Assembly (NCBI RefSeq): GCF_002632485.1
Contig: NZ_NIBU01000038.1
Location: 1 to 36,130 of the forward strand
Length of the DNA stretch: 36,130 bases
Direction of reading: 5' to 3'
Origin: Xenorhabdus innexi
GTDB taxonomy: Bacteria; Pseudomonadota; Gammaproteobacteria; Enterobacterales; Enterobacteriaceae
Shown here in pieces: positions 8,362 to 16,259 of the stretch. Under the pieces are notes generated by a model. It did no database searches. It saw nothing but the letters and a program-made list of their open reading frames with translations, and was not told where the DNA came from. The translations under genes were made by a program, and so were the position numbers. Every line of letters begins with the position of its first letter. The stretch's first letter is position 1.

Positions 8362-9492
8362 TTATTTCTCACTGACCCAATATGTGCCTGCTGGTTCAAT
8401 AGCCAAGAATTTAGTGTGAAGCTCTTTTAATGTCTGCTGTGGGTCTAAATCAGCAAATTGTTCCGGATAAAACCATTTAGCGAAAACTTGTGTTACTACA
8501 ACGTTATAAGGTGAGTTGTAGTAATGGTGCCAGATAGCATGGGTACGGCCCTCTTTCACCGCTGTCAGGGTATTAATTCCTCTGCGTTCAGTCATCGCTT
8601 TCAAACCTGCGAGGGCTGTTTCTGGAGAAGTCTGAGCACCCATCTGGATACCTTCACCTTTCTCACCGGGATCTTGTGCACCACTGGCAATGTAGATATA
8701 AGGATCAGCCGCGATCACTTTTTCCAGATTCATGGTACCCAATGGTACTGGCAAAACTTCTTTAGCAATGTTTTTACCGCCCGCAAGGTCAATGAAATTA
8801 CCCATGTTGCCATTGCCCGCTGTGCCACAACAATCTTCGATAGAGCCTGCTTTCAGCTCAATAAAGACTGAAGGTTTCTGCTCTGCCGGAATGCGGCTGG
8901 TAATATCCGTTACCAGTTTCTGATTTTTTTCATAAAAGTCAGCATAAGCGTTAGCCTGTTCTTCACGGTGCAGTACTTTACCCAGCATACGAATGCTCGG
9001 CAGAGTGTTTTTCAGTGGATCATTACGGAAATCAACAAAAACAACAGGAACACCTGCTTTTTCTAATTGCTTAACCAGTTCACTGTTTTTACCCGGGCCA
9101 TGACCGGATAAACCAAAAATAGCCACATCAGGATTCAGTGTCAGCACTTTTTCAGAACTGACTGTATCAGCAGTGGTGTTACCGATGAGGGGAATATTGT
9201 CAATTTCAGGGAATTTTGCTTTGTAGATTGAGTAGGTTTGTGGGTCAAGCTTGCGGAAATCACCCTGCCAACCCGCGATGCGAGCCAGAGGTTTATCCCC
9301 TTCTAACACTGCGATTGAATGAAATAAACGACCTTCACCCAACAAGATACGATTAACCTTTGCAGGCACTTCTACAGTACGTCCAGCAACATCCGTGACT
9401 GTTTCAGCCCATGCAAAACTGGTCATCACCGCAGAACCCGCCAATAGGCTGATACTCGCGCCTTTCACGACTGTATGAAATCCAAACTTCAC
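8362..9492 (-). CDS. Periplasmic iron-siderophore binding protein (FecB/FepB type)
   Basis: Solute-binding protein for the adjacent ABC importer. The frame is open from a TTG at 9510, but that codon has no ribosome site. The GTG at 9492 has AAGAGG nine bases upstream and begins a good signal peptide (about 29 residues, ending TSFAWA), so I chose it (376 aa). The mature protein begins ETVTDVAGRTVEVP, the usual start of the class III binding fold. NPDVAIFGLSG and PVVFVDFRNDP follow, then a second lobe with a Cys pair (EDCCGTAGNG). It is the first gene of the operon. A candidate Fur site lies about 50 bases upstream, so iron repression is likely. Confidence 0.92.
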   Translation of the reverse strand: MKFGFHTVVKGASISLLAGSAVMTSFAWAETVTDVAGRTVEVPAKVNRILLGEGRLFHSIAVLEGDKPLARIAGWQGDFRKLDPQTYSIYKAKFPEIDNIPLIGNTTADTVSSEKVLTLNPDVAIFGLSGHGPGKNSELVKQLEKAGVPVVFVDFRNDPLKNTLPSIRMLGKVLHREEQANAYADFYEKNQKLVTDITSRIPAEQKPSVFIELKAGSIEDCCGTAGNGNMGNFIDLAGGKNIAKEVLPVPLGTMNLEKVIAADPYIYIASGAQDPGEKGEGIQMGAQTSPETALAGLKAMTERRGINTLTAVKEGRTHAIWHHYYNSPYNVVVTQVFAKWFYPEQFADLDPQQTLKELHTKFLAIEPAGTYWVSEK

Positions 9493-9538
9493 TTTAGTTA
9501 GCCTCTTCAAGCAATAATTTTGCCGTTAACAATAAAGC

Positions 9539-9558
9539 AAATAAGAATACTTATCAAT
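9539..9558 (-). promoter_or_regulatory. Candidate Fur box upstream of the iron operon
   Basis: On the minus strand the sequence reads TTGATAAGTATTCTTATTT. GATAAG and CTTATT form the two half-sites of a partial match to the Fur consensus GATAATGATAATCATTATC. It is about 50 bases upstream of the binding-protein start, where a promoter is expected. The match is incomplete. Confidence 0.5.
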
Positions 9559-9621
9559 ACGATTGATTCGGTATATCCGAAATTTAATCACGATAATTTT
9601 GCTTTAACTCTATGAAAAATA

Positions 9622-9656
9622 AAAACTGCCGATTCCATCACAGAACAGGCAGTTTC
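9622..9656 (-). terminator. Terminator after lysP
   Basis: 8-bp stem AAACTGCC / GGCAGTTT with a 17-base loop, followed on the minus strand by TTTATTTTTC, about 65 bases after the lysP stop. It isolates lysP from the iron operon. Confidence 0.75.
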
Positions 9657-9721
9657 TTGTAAAACAAAAACAATAATGTATTAATTAATAAATATCATTT
9701 TATCAAATTATTCTTAACATC

Positions 9722-11209
9722 CTATTCATGGTAGGTATGCTTCGGTGCCGGAAAATTCATCTCATTGTATTTGACGAAACGTGTTTTATTTTTCAATTTA
9801 TAGCCAAACCAAATGATTAAGAACAGCGGAATACCAATATAAGTCGCCGTAACACCATACCAGTCTATCGTATCCTGCAAAAATGCCTGATAGTTCTGAC
9901 CAAGAGTGATCAACAGACACAGCGCAAATGCAAAAATCGGCCCGACGGGGAAAAACCCGGAGATATATGGCAGCTCATTGATATTACGTCCCTGAGCAAC
10001 ATACCCCTTACGGAAACGATAATGGCTTATAGCGATACCAAGCCATGCAATAAACCCGGTCATACCTGAGGTATTCAACAACCAGAGATATACCGTCTGG
10101 TTACCGAACATCGAGCTGAGAAAACATAGCCCAGCCACCACAGTTGTGGCATAGAGCGCATTACGCGGAACGCCGCCTTTTGACAGATGGCCAAAAATCT
10201 TAGGTGCCTTCCCTTCCCGTGCCAATGTAAATAGCATACGGGTAGAGGCATACATGCCTGAGTTTCCGGCAGAAAGTACAGCGGTCAAGATCACTGCGTT
10301 CATCACCGCAGCGGCTGACAGCAGACCTGCATTTTCAAATACCAGCGTGAAAGGGCTGACGCTGATATCCTTCACACCATTACGTAGCAGGCTGGGATCA
10401 GTATAAGGAATGATCAGGCTAATGATTAAAATAGCAAATACATAAAATAATAAGATACGCCAGAATACTTTACGCACAGCACGGGGAATATTTTTTGCAG
10501 GGTCTTTGGATTCTCCGGCGGTAATCCCAATCAGTTCAGTCCCCTGAAATGAGAAACCGACAATCATTGCGACCCCAATCATTGCGGCAAACCCACCAGC
10601 GAATGGAGCATCACCAATAGCCCAGTTATGCCACCCTGCCCCTTCTGCACCTTTCATAATGCCGACGATCATCAAAATTCCGACGATAATAAAAACAATA
10701 ACCGTAGAGACTTTGATTAAAGAAAACCAATATTCGGCCTCGCCGAAACTTTTAACTGATATGAAATTCAGCAGAAAAATCAGGCTGAGGAACAAAGCAC
10801 TCCATATCCATCCCGGAACATCAGGAAGCCAGTATCCCATGACCAACTGAGCAGCAACAAGGTCAACCGCGATCGTAACAGCCCAGTTATACCAGTAGTT
10901 CCAGCCTAATGCGAAACCAAAACCTTCATCAACATACTTGGAGCCATAAGTAGAAAATGACCCTGAAACCGGCATGTAAGCAGCTAATTCGCCCAGACTG
11001 GTCATCAGGAAATAGACCATCAGGCCGATCAGCGCATATGAAAGCAGCGCTCCACCGGGGCCAGCCTGTGAAATTGTTGCTCCGGAAGCAACAAATAACC
11101 CCGTACCAATTGAACCGCCAATGGCTATCATCGCCATATGTCGTGCTTTTAGCTCACGGCGCAGATTTTGGGGAGCCTGCTCCTGTGGCATGCTTTGTTC
11201 TTGAGACAT
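9722..11209 (-). CDS. lysP: Lysine-specific permease
   Basis: Inner-membrane proton-driven L-lysine importer of the APC superfamily; in E. coli LysP also acts as co-sensor for CadC. The 495-residue product is nearly collinear with E. coli LysP. It has LRRELKARHMAMIAIGGSIG at the first helix, MTSLGELAAYMPVSGSFSTY, NYWYNWAVTIAVDLVAAQLV, and GFSFQGTELIGITAGES in the substrate region. About 12 membrane spans are expected. The N-terminus carries a short extra Gln-rich stretch (QEQSMPQEQAPQ). Order and orientation relative to yeiE, yeiH and nfo match E. coli. Confidence 0.97.
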   Translation of the reverse strand: MSQEQSMPQEQAPQNLRRELKARHMAMIAIGGSIGTGLFVASGATISQAGPGGALLSYALIGLMVYFLMTSLGELAAYMPVSGSFSTYGSKYVDEGFGFALGWNYWYNWAVTIAVDLVAAQLVMGYWLPDVPGWIWSALFLSLIFLLNFISVKSFGEAEYWFSLIKVSTVIVFIIVGILMIVGIMKGAEGAGWHNWAIGDAPFAGGFAAMIGVAMIVGFSFQGTELIGITAGESKDPAKNIPRAVRKVFWRILLFYVFAILIISLIIPYTDPSLLRNGVKDISVSPFTLVFENAGLLSAAAVMNAVILTAVLSAGNSGMYASTRMLFTLAREGKAPKIFGHLSKGGVPRNALYATTVVAGLCFLSSMFGNQTVYLWLLNTSGMTGFIAWLGIAISHYRFRKGYVAQGRNINELPYISGFFPVGPIFAFALCLLITLGQNYQAFLQDTIDWYGVTATYIGIPLFLIIWFGYKLKNKTRFVKYNEMNFPAPKHTYHE

Positions 11210-11273
11210 TCTATTCCTATATCATCGAGAATAATTTCTAATGCGGAATTGTAACAAATCCTCGTCTCCAGAA

Positions 11274-11318
11274 TAGCGGCGATTGGCGGTTATAAGATAC
11301 CTTCATAATCTGCCGCTA
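11274..11318 (-). promoter_or_regulatory. Inverted repeat in the lysP upstream region
   Basis: TAGCGGC (11274-11280) and GCCGCTA (11312-11318) are perfect 7-bp arms about 31 bases apart, 65-110 bases upstream of lysP. They may be operator half-sites or a leader-RNA hairpin. I do not see a lysine riboswitch. Confidence 0.25.
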
Positions 11319-11378
11319 ATTATAAGCTACACGATTATAGATATATTAATTCTTTAATTTCATGGTATTGAGTTAAGA

Positions 11379-12242
11379 CTACTGACAGTAGCTTAATAAT
11401 TTTTGTAACGCATTAGACATATGTTTCTGTCGGTGATAGATCAGGTAAAGCGTACGGTAAAGATGCAGACCGGGTATCACCAATTCAACCAGTGTACCGT
11501 TTTTCAGTTGTTCCCTGACAACCCGGCGTGACAGGCAACTGATCCCCATACCATACTGAACTGCATGCTTAATTGCTTCCGAGTTCCCCAATTCCATTGC
11601 AATATTGAATCTGGGCATTTGTGAAAAAAGAATATGATCAAGTACTTCCCGTGTTCCTGAGCCTTTTTCCCTCAATATCCAGGGAGCTTTGATTAAATCT
11701 TCTAAAACCAGATTTGATCGCACAAGCGGGCTTTCTGGTGCAGCAAAAACAATCAGTTCATCCTTCAGCCATGGCTGGGTAATTAAATCCGGGTTATGGC
11801 ATAAGCCTTCAATAAATGCCAAATCAACCCGGAATTCTGCAACCGATTTGATGACATCTTCAGTATTGCTGATATGTAATTCCAGCGGCGTATCAGGGTA
11901 GTCCTTACGATATTTCGCCAGCATTTCAGGCAACATATAATTACCAATTGTGCTACTGGCAGCCAGCCGCAGCGCTCCCATTTCCAATTTAAAAAGCTGT
12001 TCCACTTCTCCAGTCTGCTCAAGCAACGCTAGGGCTTTTGGGTAGAGTAAGCGACCATGTTCATTAGTAACCAGTCGTTTTCCCACCCTGTCAAAAAGCT
12101 GTACTCCCAATTGACCTTCAAGATCTGTCAGTGAAGCACTCACCGCAGATTGTGATAAAGATAATTGTTGAGAAGCCTGTGTCGTTGAACCACTTTTCAG
12201 CACTTCTGCAAAAATCTCCAGCTGTCTCAGAGTGATACGCAT
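11379..12242 (-). CDS. yeiE: LysR-type transcriptional regulator YeiE
   Basis: DNA-binding regulator of 287 residues. The N-terminal winged helix-turn-helix (residues ~1-60) includes [20 protein letters not shown] and [20 protein letters not shown] LysR substrate-binding domain follows, with [11 protein letters not shown] and [20 protein letters not shown]. Close to E. coli YeiE, which is linked in the literature to iron or sulphite responses depending on species. It is divergent from yeiH with a 197-base intergenic region holding an AT-rich dyad (12396-12420), a likely binding site. It sits beside lysP as in E. coli. Confidence 0.95.
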   Translation of the reverse strand: MRITLRQLEIFAEVLKSGSTTQASQQLSLSQSAVSASLTDLEGQLGVQLFDRVGKRLVTNEHGRLLYPKALALLEQTGEVEQLFKLEMGALRLAASSTIGNYMLPEMLAKYRKDYPDTPLELHISNTEDVIKSVAEFRVDLAFIEGLCHNPDLITQPWLKDELIVFAAPESPLVRSNLVLEDLIKAPWILREKGSGTREVLDHILFSQMPRFNIAMELGNSEAIKHAVQYGMGISCLSRRVVREQLKNGTLVELVIPGLHLYRTLYLIYHRQKHMSNALQKLLSYCQ

Positions 12243-12395
12243 ATGGCCTCGCGGGAAACATAAAAGTAAAATGGAATGATAAGATAACCTTGATTTTAGA
12301 CACTATTACGCAACTTAACAAAAGTCATACTCTATGAATCTGTTTTGATGGTTAATCATATTAATACAATCAATTTTTACGATTAAATTATTTGC

Positions 12396-12420
12396 TATAT
12401 GCTTATTCATAAAACATATA
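12396..12420. promoter_or_regulatory. Dyad in the yeiE-yeiH divergent promoter region
   Basis: TATATG at 12396-12401 and CATATA at 12415-12420 enclose a further partial TAT/ATA symmetry. The position, 20-45 bases upstream of yeiH, fits a LysR-type regulator box and would overlap the yeiH promoter. Confidence 0.4.
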
Positions 12421-12439
12421 AACAATATGAGCGGCAACT

Positions 12440-13540
12440 ATGTCCAAAAGTAAAACAGTGTCTGAGAATCAACTTAATAAAACGGACACTATTCACCGTC
12501 ATCCTGTACTGCAACTCTGTTCAGGGCTGATGTTAACTGCAATACTGACTACCACCGCCACTTATTTAAGCCAGCAGCCTTTGTTCATCCATATGGGGCT
12601 TAGTGTCCTGACTATCTCGATTCTACTGGGAATTATTATTGGGAACACGCTATACCCTTCATTAAAACCAATCTGTTCCAGTGGTATTAACTTTACTAAA
12701 CACTATTTGTTGAGAGCCGGTATCATTCTTTATGGTTTTCGACTGACCTTCCAGCAGATCTGTGATGTTGGTATAGCAGGCATACTGATTGATACCATTA
12801 TGCTTTCTTCCACTTTTTTTATAGCGTTATGGCTCGGACGTGTTTTTTTCAAAATAGATAGGCAGACAGTCATGTTAATCGGAGCAGGCAGTAGTATTTG
12901 TGGTGCTGCCGCCATCATGGCAACTGAGCCTGTCGTTAAAGCTTCTTCCGACAAAGTCGCTGTTGCCATTTCTACCGTTGTAATATTCGGCACCCTTGCC
13001 ACCTTTATCTATCCTTGGTTTTACCAACTCAACACCCATTACCAATGGTTTCCTTTCTCTCAACAAGAGTTTGGCCTATTTTCCGGTTCAACCATTCATG
13101 AAGTTGCCCAAGTTGTTGCTGTTGGTCATACGCAGGGAAATGCAGCCGAAGACACTGCTGTTATCAGCAAAATGATCCGTGTCATGATGCTGGCGCCCTT
13201 TTTATTACTGCTTTCTGGTTATCTTAGCCGGGTGGAAAGCAAAAACTGTGTTAATGATCATGGAAAATCGCCAATTACCATTCCATGGTTTGCCATCTTT
13301 TTTATTGTTATGGCAGCTTTCAACTCTTTCCATTTATTACCCGAATCCATTGTCAGCTATATCATAGCCATTGATACTGTTCTGCTGGCAATGGCTATGG
13401 CTGCTTTAGGGTTAACAACCCATATCAGTGCTATTCGTCAGGCCGGAACCAAGCCTATTTTGTTAGCCTTCTTTCTGTTTATCTGGTTGATGGTAGGTGG
13501 ATTAATCATCAATAAAAGCGTTCATTATTTACTGAGCTGA
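12440..13540 (+). CDS. yeiH: YeiH family putative sulfate/anion exporter (UPF0324)
   Basis: Polytopic inner-membrane protein of 366 residues with about ten hydrophobic segments. Family landmarks are LLGIIIGNTLYPSL, LLRAGIILYGFRLTFQQI, MLIGAGSSICGAAAIMATEPV, STIHEVAQVVAVGH and MAMAALGLTTHISAIR. The family is called a putative sulfate exporter, with little direct biochemistry. It is divergent from yeiE, its probable regulator, exactly as in E. coli. The ribosome site is weak (GAGCGG). Confidence 0.93.
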   Translation: MSKSKTVSENQLNKTDTIHRHPVLQLCSGLMLTAILTTTATYLSQQPLFIHMGLSVLTISILLGIIIGNTLYPSLKPICSSGINFTKHYLLRAGIILYGFRLTFQQICDVGIAGILIDTIMLSSTFFIALWLGRVFFKIDRQTVMLIGAGSSICGAAAIMATEPVVKASSDKVAVAISTVVIFGTLATFIYPWFYQLNTHYQWFPFSQQEFGLFSGSTIHEVAQVVAVGHTQGNAAEDTAVISKMIRVMMLAPFLLLLSGYLSRVESKNCVNDHGKSPITIPWFAIFFIVMAAFNSFHLLPESIVSYIIAIDTVLLAMAMAALGLTTHISAIRQAGTKPILLAFFLFIWLMVGGLIINKSVHYLLS

Positions 13541-13664
13541 AATTTTTGCCTGAAAAAGCGATGTTACTTTTCAGATTACTACCTGACCGGCAGTGCCCAA
13601 CTTTACAGAATTTCATTAACACCAAGAACAATGCATAATTAATGAAACAGAACAGGAGAAAAAT

Positions 13665-14507
13665 ATGAAATTTGTTGGAGCACATGTGAGCGCTGCGGGT
13701 GGAGTGGATCAGGCTGTGATTCGAGCCCATGAATTAAAAGCAACCGCTTTTGCCCTATTCACAAAAAATCAGCGTCAATGGAATGCCCCTCCTCTGTCAA
13801 CAGAACTCATTGATAAATTTAAGGCTGGCTGTGAACGTTACGGTTACGGGAGCGGCCAAATCCTCCCCCACGATAGTTACCTGATTAACCTGGGGCATCC
13901 GGAACCTGAAGGGCTGGAAAAATCCCGTGCCGCATTCCTTGATGAAATGCAGCGTTGTGAACTATTAGGTATTGATTTGCTTAATTTCCATCCCGGAAGC
14001 CATCTGAAAAAAATTAATATTGATCACTGCCTTGCCCGCATCGCTGAGTCTATCAATATTGTGTTAGATCAGACTCAGGGAGTCACAGCAGTGATTGAAA
14101 ACACCGCCGGACAAGGCACCAACCTTGGCTTTAAATTTGAACAACTGGCAGCCATTATCGAGGGTGTTGAAGATAAAAGCCGCGTCGGTGTTTGTATTGA
14201 TACCTGCCACGCTTTTGCAGCCGGTTATGACTTACGTACTGAGCAAGACTGTGATGCTACATTCAAAGCATTCGACGAAATTGTTGGTTTCAAATATCTG
14301 CGAGCCATGCACCTTAACGATGCCAAAAGCGAATTTTCCAGCCGTGTTGACCGACATCACAGTCTTGGTGAAGGCAATATAGGAAAAACACCATTCAGCT
14401 ATATCATGAAGGATGATCGTTTCAACGGTATTCCTTTGATACTTGAAACGATCAATCCGGACATCTGGGATCAGGAAATTGCCTGGCTGAAGTCACAGCA
14501 AAATTAA
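13665..14507 (+). CDS. nfo: Endonuclease IV (AP endonuclease)
   Basis: Zinc-dependent repair enzyme that cuts DNA 5' of abasic sites and removes 3' blocking groups. The 280-residue product matches E. coli Nfo. It has [17 protein letters not shown] at the start and metal ligands in [52 protein letters not shown] and ILETI. A strong ribosome site (AGGAG) precedes the ATG. The stop at 14505-14507 directly abuts the convergent fruK stop with no spacer, so the two transcripts must overlap. Confidence 0.98.
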   Translation: MKFVGAHVSAAGGVDQAVIRAHELKATAFALFTKNQRQWNAPPLSTELIDKFKAGCERYGYGSGQILPHDSYLINLGHPEPEGLEKSRAAFLDEMQRCELLGIDLLNFHPGSHLKKINIDHCLARIAESINIVLDQTQGVTAVIENTAGQGTNLGFKFEQLAAIIEGVEDKSRVGVCIDTCHAFAAGYDLRTEQDCDATFKAFDEIVGFKYLRAMHLNDAKSEFSSRVDRHHSLGEGNIGKTPFSYIMKDDRFNGIPLILETINPDIWDQEIAWLKSQQN

Positions 14508-15446
14508 TTACCTGACGGGTATCAATTCGATCTTAGACATCATTGATGCCAGTTCAGTACGACTTCTGATCCCTACATTAGGCTGGCTAACCGTCAGTGC
14601 AGAGACTGCGGTAGCCAGACGCAATGTATGTTCACTGGATTCACGCATCAGTAAACCATAAACCAACCCGCCAACCATAGAATCCCCGGCACCAACAGTA
14701 CTGATGACTTCACAATAAGGGGGTTTTGCCAGCCATGCGCCAGAAGCATTAACCCATAATGCCCCTTGCTCACCCAGTGAAATGACAACATGCGCGATCC
14801 CTTTCTGACGTAACTCATGAGCCGCATCAATAACGCTACTTAAATCCGGTAGTGGTTTACCCGCCCAGATTTCTAATTCATCACGATTCGGCTTTACCAG
14901 CCAAGGTGTTGCTTTAAGACCAGCGACAAAGGCTTCCCGACTACTGTCAAAAATAATACAGGGGCAACATTGCTGTAACTGCTTCATCCAATCCGTAAAT
15001 GATTCAGGTGAAACCCCGTCAGGCAAGCTGCCACTAACCACAACCATATCAAACTGTCCCAGCCATGAGAGGGAATCAATAATGAACTGATCCCATTCCT
15101 TTTCTGTCACATGAAAACCTGAGAAATTAAAATCGGTCACATCACCATATTTTTCTGTCAGTTTCACATTGATGCGTGTTCTGCCAGAAACTAAATGGAA
15201 GCGATTGATCATTTTATTTTCATCAAAAAAATGCTGAAAGCCTTCCTGATTTTCTTTTCCCAGAAAACCGCTGACAGTGACATCAATGCCCAAATCACGT
15301 AGCACCTTCGCAACATTATTGCCTTTCCCGGCAGCATGCAGCCCTGCTGTGCGTACTCGATTCACGGTTCCTTTAACAATATCTGGACACAGGCCAACTA
15401 AATCATAAGCTGGATTTAAGGTTATTGTGGCAACTCGACGGCTCAT
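14508..15446 (-). CDS. fruK: 1-phosphofructokinase without fruA/fruB beside it
   Basis: Cytoplasmic PfkB-family kinase that converts fructose 1-phosphate to fructose 1,6-bisphosphate. The 312 residues are close to E. coli FruK. They include LNPAYDLVGLCPDI at the start, GLHAAGKGNNVAKVL (E. coli has GKGINVA), IIFDSSREA, LVKPNRDELEIWAG, and STVGAGDSMVGG with catalytic Asp255. In E. coli fruK lies between fruB and fruA. Here the downstream neighbour is nfo, abutting end to end, and the upstream neighbour is a divergent Nudix gene, so both PTS partners are absent from this site. A Cra operator at 15519-15530 remains. The ATG has GGAG 13 bases upstream. Confidence 0.96.
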   Translation of the reverse strand: MSRRVATITLNPAYDLVGLCPDIVKGTVNRVRTAGLHAAGKGNNVAKVLRDLGIDVTVSGFLGKENQEGFQHFFDENKMINRFHLVSGRTRINVKLTEKYGDVTDFNFSGFHVTEKEWDQFIIDSLSWLGQFDMVVVSGSLPDGVSPESFTDWMKQLQQCCPCIIFDSSREAFVAGLKATPWLVKPNRDELEIWAGKPLPDLSSVIDAAHELRQKGIAHVVISLGEQGALWVNASGAWLAKPPYCEVISTVGAGDSMVGGLVYGLLMRESSEHTLRLATAVSALTVSQPNVGIRSRTELASMMSKIELIPVR

Positions 15447-15518
15447 CTTGCCCAGTATCTCCTGAATAAATCATCATAATTTACATTAAAATTCTTCTAT
15501 TATTTATAACATCAAAAT

Positions 15519-15530
15519 TGAATCGTTTCA
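15519..15530 (-). promoter_or_regulatory. Cra (FruR) operator upstream of fruK
   Basis: TGAATCGTTTCA matches the Cra consensus TGAAWCGWTTCA, one base from a perfect palindrome, 73 bases upstream of the fruK ATG. Cra is released by fructose 1-phosphate or fructose 1,6-bisphosphate, so fruK should be induced by its own substrate. Confidence 0.75.
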
Positions 15531-15686
15531 GTTAAATTTATTATCAAATTGATCATTGTCTTATTCCAGTCCAAAAGTAAAAATACCGGCAACCGAAAAT
15601 TTGTTATCCGATGAAGAACAAAGCCCCTCAATTAATTTAACGCTCTCTTTCTAAGGGAGAAACTTTACGAACAAAGGAATATTTCA

Positions 15687-16106
15687 ATGTCAGTTGTTGT
15701 CGGAGTTGGTGTCATTATCGTTAATGACCAAGGTGAAATTTTACTGGGAAAGCGGGCAGGTAAACATGCCCCGTACTGGTCAATATTTGGTGGGCATGTT
15801 GATCCCGGTGAGACTTTTGAAGAATGTGCTATTCGTGAGATTAAGGAAGAAATTGGCTTAACCATCAAAAACCCACAGGTTTATGGGATCTGCAATAACA
15901 TCCAAACCTATCGCGAAGAAGGAAAACATACTGTTTCCGTTTGCTTGCTGGCTCACCATCCCGGAGGGGAACCACGTTTAATGGAACCAGAAAAATGTGA
16001 GCAGCTTATCTGGTGTGACCCTGCTAATCTTCCGGAGCCTCATTTTGAAGCCAGCCGGAGCGCAATTAAGCTCTGGCAGGAGACAAAATTCTATTTACCT
16101 GCCTGA
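15687..16106 (+). CDS. Nudix hydrolase
   Basis: 139-residue protein with a complete Nudix box at residues 36-58: G36, E42, and REIKEEIGL from R50, which binds Mg2+ and cleaves nucleoside-diphosphate-linked substrates. The N-terminal strand VGVGVIIVNDQGEILLGKR and the WSIFGG entry suggest a MutT/NUDT15-like nucleotide pyrophosphatase. The substrate cannot be named. The ATG has AGGA eight bases upstream. It is divergent from fruK; the Cra site lies between them, so this gene could share that control, though nothing shows it. E. coli has no homologue at this position, so it may be a local insertion. Confidence 0.9.
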   Translation: MSVVVGVGVIIVNDQGEILLGKRAGKHAPYWSIFGGHVDPGETFEECAIREIKEEIGLTIKNPQVYGICNNIQTYREEGKHTVSVCLLAHHPGGEPRLMEPEKCEQLIWCDPANLPEPHFEASRSAIKLWQETKFYLPA

Positions 16107-16189
16107 TATATTGGATACAGCTAATTTCGACAAAACTCTGTGTATCCAGAAACAGACAAAAGCCAGTTACATATCTCCTTGATTAATTG

Positions 16190-16229
16190 TTTACACATGT
16201 TCTTTATTAATGTATCGTCGCGCTAGTAC
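16190..16229 (+). promoter_or_regulatory. Promoter with overlapping TrpR-like operator before mtr-like permease
   Basis: A -35 TTTACA (16190-16195) and a -10 TATCGT (16213-16218) are separated by 17 bases. An 18-base near-palindrome, GTATCGTCGCGCTAGTAC (16212-16229), overlaps the -10. Its right half CTAGTAC is the exact TrpR half-site and the left half keeps GTA. E. coli mtr is repressed by TrpR, so this is a likely operator; the left arm is poor. Confidence 0.5.
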
Positions 16230-16259
16230 AAAGGTAACACATATTCATCAGGAGCTTAT

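Noticed and set aside
11210..11378. Lysine riboswitch before lysP
   Set aside because: The 170-base region is short and lacks recognisable L-box core sequence; only a simple 7-bp inverted repeat is seen.
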